A stretch of DNA of 64,000 nucleotides. Origin: Nocardioides sp. YR527 (lineage in GTDB: Bacteria; Actinomycetota; Actinomycetes; Propionibacteriales; Nocardioidaceae). Shown piece after piece: positions 62,970-64,000 of this stretch. The stretch lies in the NCBI RefSeq assembly GCF_900101045.1, contig NZ_FNFN01000001.1:186001-250000 (forward strand), in the 5' to 3' direction. The position numbers and the translations under genes were made by a program. Position 1 is the first letter of the stretch, and each line of letters begins with the position of its first letter. The notes beneath the pieces were generated by a model that saw nothing but the letters and a program-made list of their open reading frames with translations, ran no database searches and was not told the origin of the DNA.

Positions 62970-64000
62970 ATGGAGTACACCGAGCTGTCCGCGTACGACG
63001 TACCCCCGGGCGAGGTGACTGCGTGGATCCCCACCGCGGAGCCGAGTGCCTGGGTCGACGACGACCGCCGACTGTCCCACAACCACGAGCTGCACCTCGA
63101 CACCGCCGAGGCGGGCTCCTGGATCGGCTCGATCATGCGGTTGCACGGGCTGCTCGACGTGACGGCACTCGGCCTCGCGCTCCGGGCCTGGATCGGCCGG
63201 CACGAGGCGTTGCGCGGGACCGTCGAGGAGACTCCGGCCGGCCGGCAGCGTCGTGCGGTCGCCCCCGCGGACGTGTCGATGACGACGACCGTTCTCGGCC
63301 GGTTCGACGGCGAGGACGCCCGGGGCTGCATCTCGGACTTCCTCGCCGATCACATCGACCCCTCGGCCTGGCCCTACGTCGTGTTCGCGACGGTGGCCGA
63401 CGCCGACGGCTTCACCCTGGTCTTCGGCGCCGACCACGGTGTCATGGACGCCTACTCCCAGCTGCTCTGGTTCGAGGAGATCGCCACCCTCTACGAGCGG
63501 GCGCTGGCCGGCGAGCCGTTCGCGGAGTTGGCCGTCGCCACGACCGGGAGCCACATCGACCACGCTGCCGAGGAGCGGGTCACCGGGGATGCGATGTCGC
63601 TGGAGAGCGACTCGGTGCGGGTCTGGCGCGACTGGCTGAGCACCCCTTCGGGCACGCTGCGGTTCGCCGACTTCCCGGTCACGGGCATCACCGACGTACC
63701 CGCTTCGGCGGAGCCGCTGCCGCAGGCCAGCCTGTCGCAGTGGCTAGGCGACCCGCGCGAGGCCAGAGCTCTCGGCGAGCTGTGCAAGAGCGCCGGCGTC
63801 TCCTTCCAGGCCGGGATGATGGGCGCGATGGCGTACGTCCTGCGGGCCCGGTACGGCGTGGAGCGGATGCGTTTCGTGGCGCCCATGCATACCCGCTACA
63901 CCGCCGAGCACGCCGCCGCGGTCGGCTGGTACGTCGGCCTCGTCCCGATCACGCTCGACATCTCCGGCGCCTCGACGCTGCCCGAGGTCGCCGCCCGGGT
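62970..64000 (+). CDS. Condensation-domain protein, 5' part (cut by window end)
   Basis: The first 343 codons of a gene that runs past the right edge. After MEYTELSAYDVPPGEVTAW comes a condensation-type fold: the active-site motif VFGADHGVMDAYSQLLW (H156, D160) and APMHTRYTAEHAAAVGWYVG about 305-330, which is the second core motif with G-W-Y-V-G as in PapA/condensation domains. This layout is like mycobacterial PapA acyltransferases that esterify lipids. Whether further domains follow is not visible. With the two related genes to the left it hints at a lipid or polyketide pathway continuing beyond the window. Confidence 0.75.
   Translation, partial: MEYTELSAYDVPPGEVTAWIPTAEPSAWVDDDRRLSHNHELHLDTAEAGSWIGSIMRLHGLLDVTALGLALRAWIGRHEALRGTVEETPAGRQRRAVAPADVSMTTTVLGRFDGEDARGCISDFLADHIDPSAWPYVVFATVADADGFTLVFGADHGVMDAYSQLLWFEEIATLYERALAGEPFAELAVATTGSHIDHAAEERVTGDAMSLESDSVRVWRDWLSTPSGTLRFADFPVTGITDVPASAEPLPQASLSQWLGDPREARALGELCKSAGVSFQAGMMGAMAYVLRARYGVERMRFVAPMHTRYTAEHAAAVGWYVGLVPITLDISGASTLPEVAAR

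Overview
This 64 kb window is chromosomal DNA from a high-GC actinobacterium, most likely Nocardioides or a close relative in the Nocardioidaceae. That placement is an inference from gene content; there is no rRNA gene in the window. Supporting signs are a WhiB-family regulator, a mycothiol-dependent-type DinB enzyme, two PPOX/F420-type flavoproteins, a complete conservon (CvnABCD plus P450), the actinobacterial peptidyl-tRNA hydrolase acVLRF1, and many genes whose TAnnnT -10 box lies 6-8 nt before the start codon, as expected for leaderless mRNAs.

Layout. 0-6 kb: a cut-off secreted OB-fold protein gene, then a translationally coupled sugar-phosphate operon (tkt-tal-pgi-pgl) lacking the usual zwf-opcA. 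6-10 kb: heme O/heme A synthesis (ctaB, ctaA) and an ABC exporter. 10-14 kb: VOC and PPOX proteins, then the RNA ligase gene rtcB behind a possible leader peptide and attenuator. 14-20.5 kb: the full suf iron-sulfur assembly operon (sufR-B-D-C-S-U plus a DUF59 protein) with a palindrome over the sufR start. 20.6-22 kb: a PPOX gene and a WhiB gene, again behind a leader ORF and hairpin. 22-30.5 kb: a dicarboxylate symporter, small enzymes, acVLRF1, a phosphotransferase, a zinc metallopeptidase and an ABC-F ATPase. 30.5-34.7 kb: the conservon. 34.9-42.2 kb: an ABC exporter, then SURF1, an HSP90-like ATPase and a TPR protein. 42.3-53 kb: moaA, nucleoside hydrolase, fabG-fabI (mabA-inhA type), SixA, serB, NfeD/stomatin, TSUP and nitroreductase. 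53-59 kb: a BCCT transporter facing an ethanolamine ammonia-lyase operon with its own permease. 59-64 kb: a hydrolase and three condensation-fold (HxxxD) proteins, the last cut by the right edge.

The genes are mostly housekeeping and core metabolism; I see no phage, insertion sequence, CRISPR array, tRNA or rRNA. The most unusual features are non-coding. A 21-bp repeat family is arranged as inverted arrays that fill three convergent intergenic gaps (ctaB/ctaA, moaA/nucleoside hydrolase, sixA/serB), and a fourth array lies in frame inside the conservon sensor gene cvnA. Two loci (rtcB and whiB) share a layout of short leader ORF, terminator-like GGGCCGCT hairpin and regulatory gene, which suggests control by ribosome stalling. 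The HSP90-TPR pair and the trio of condensation-fold proteins are the least understood protein-coding parts.
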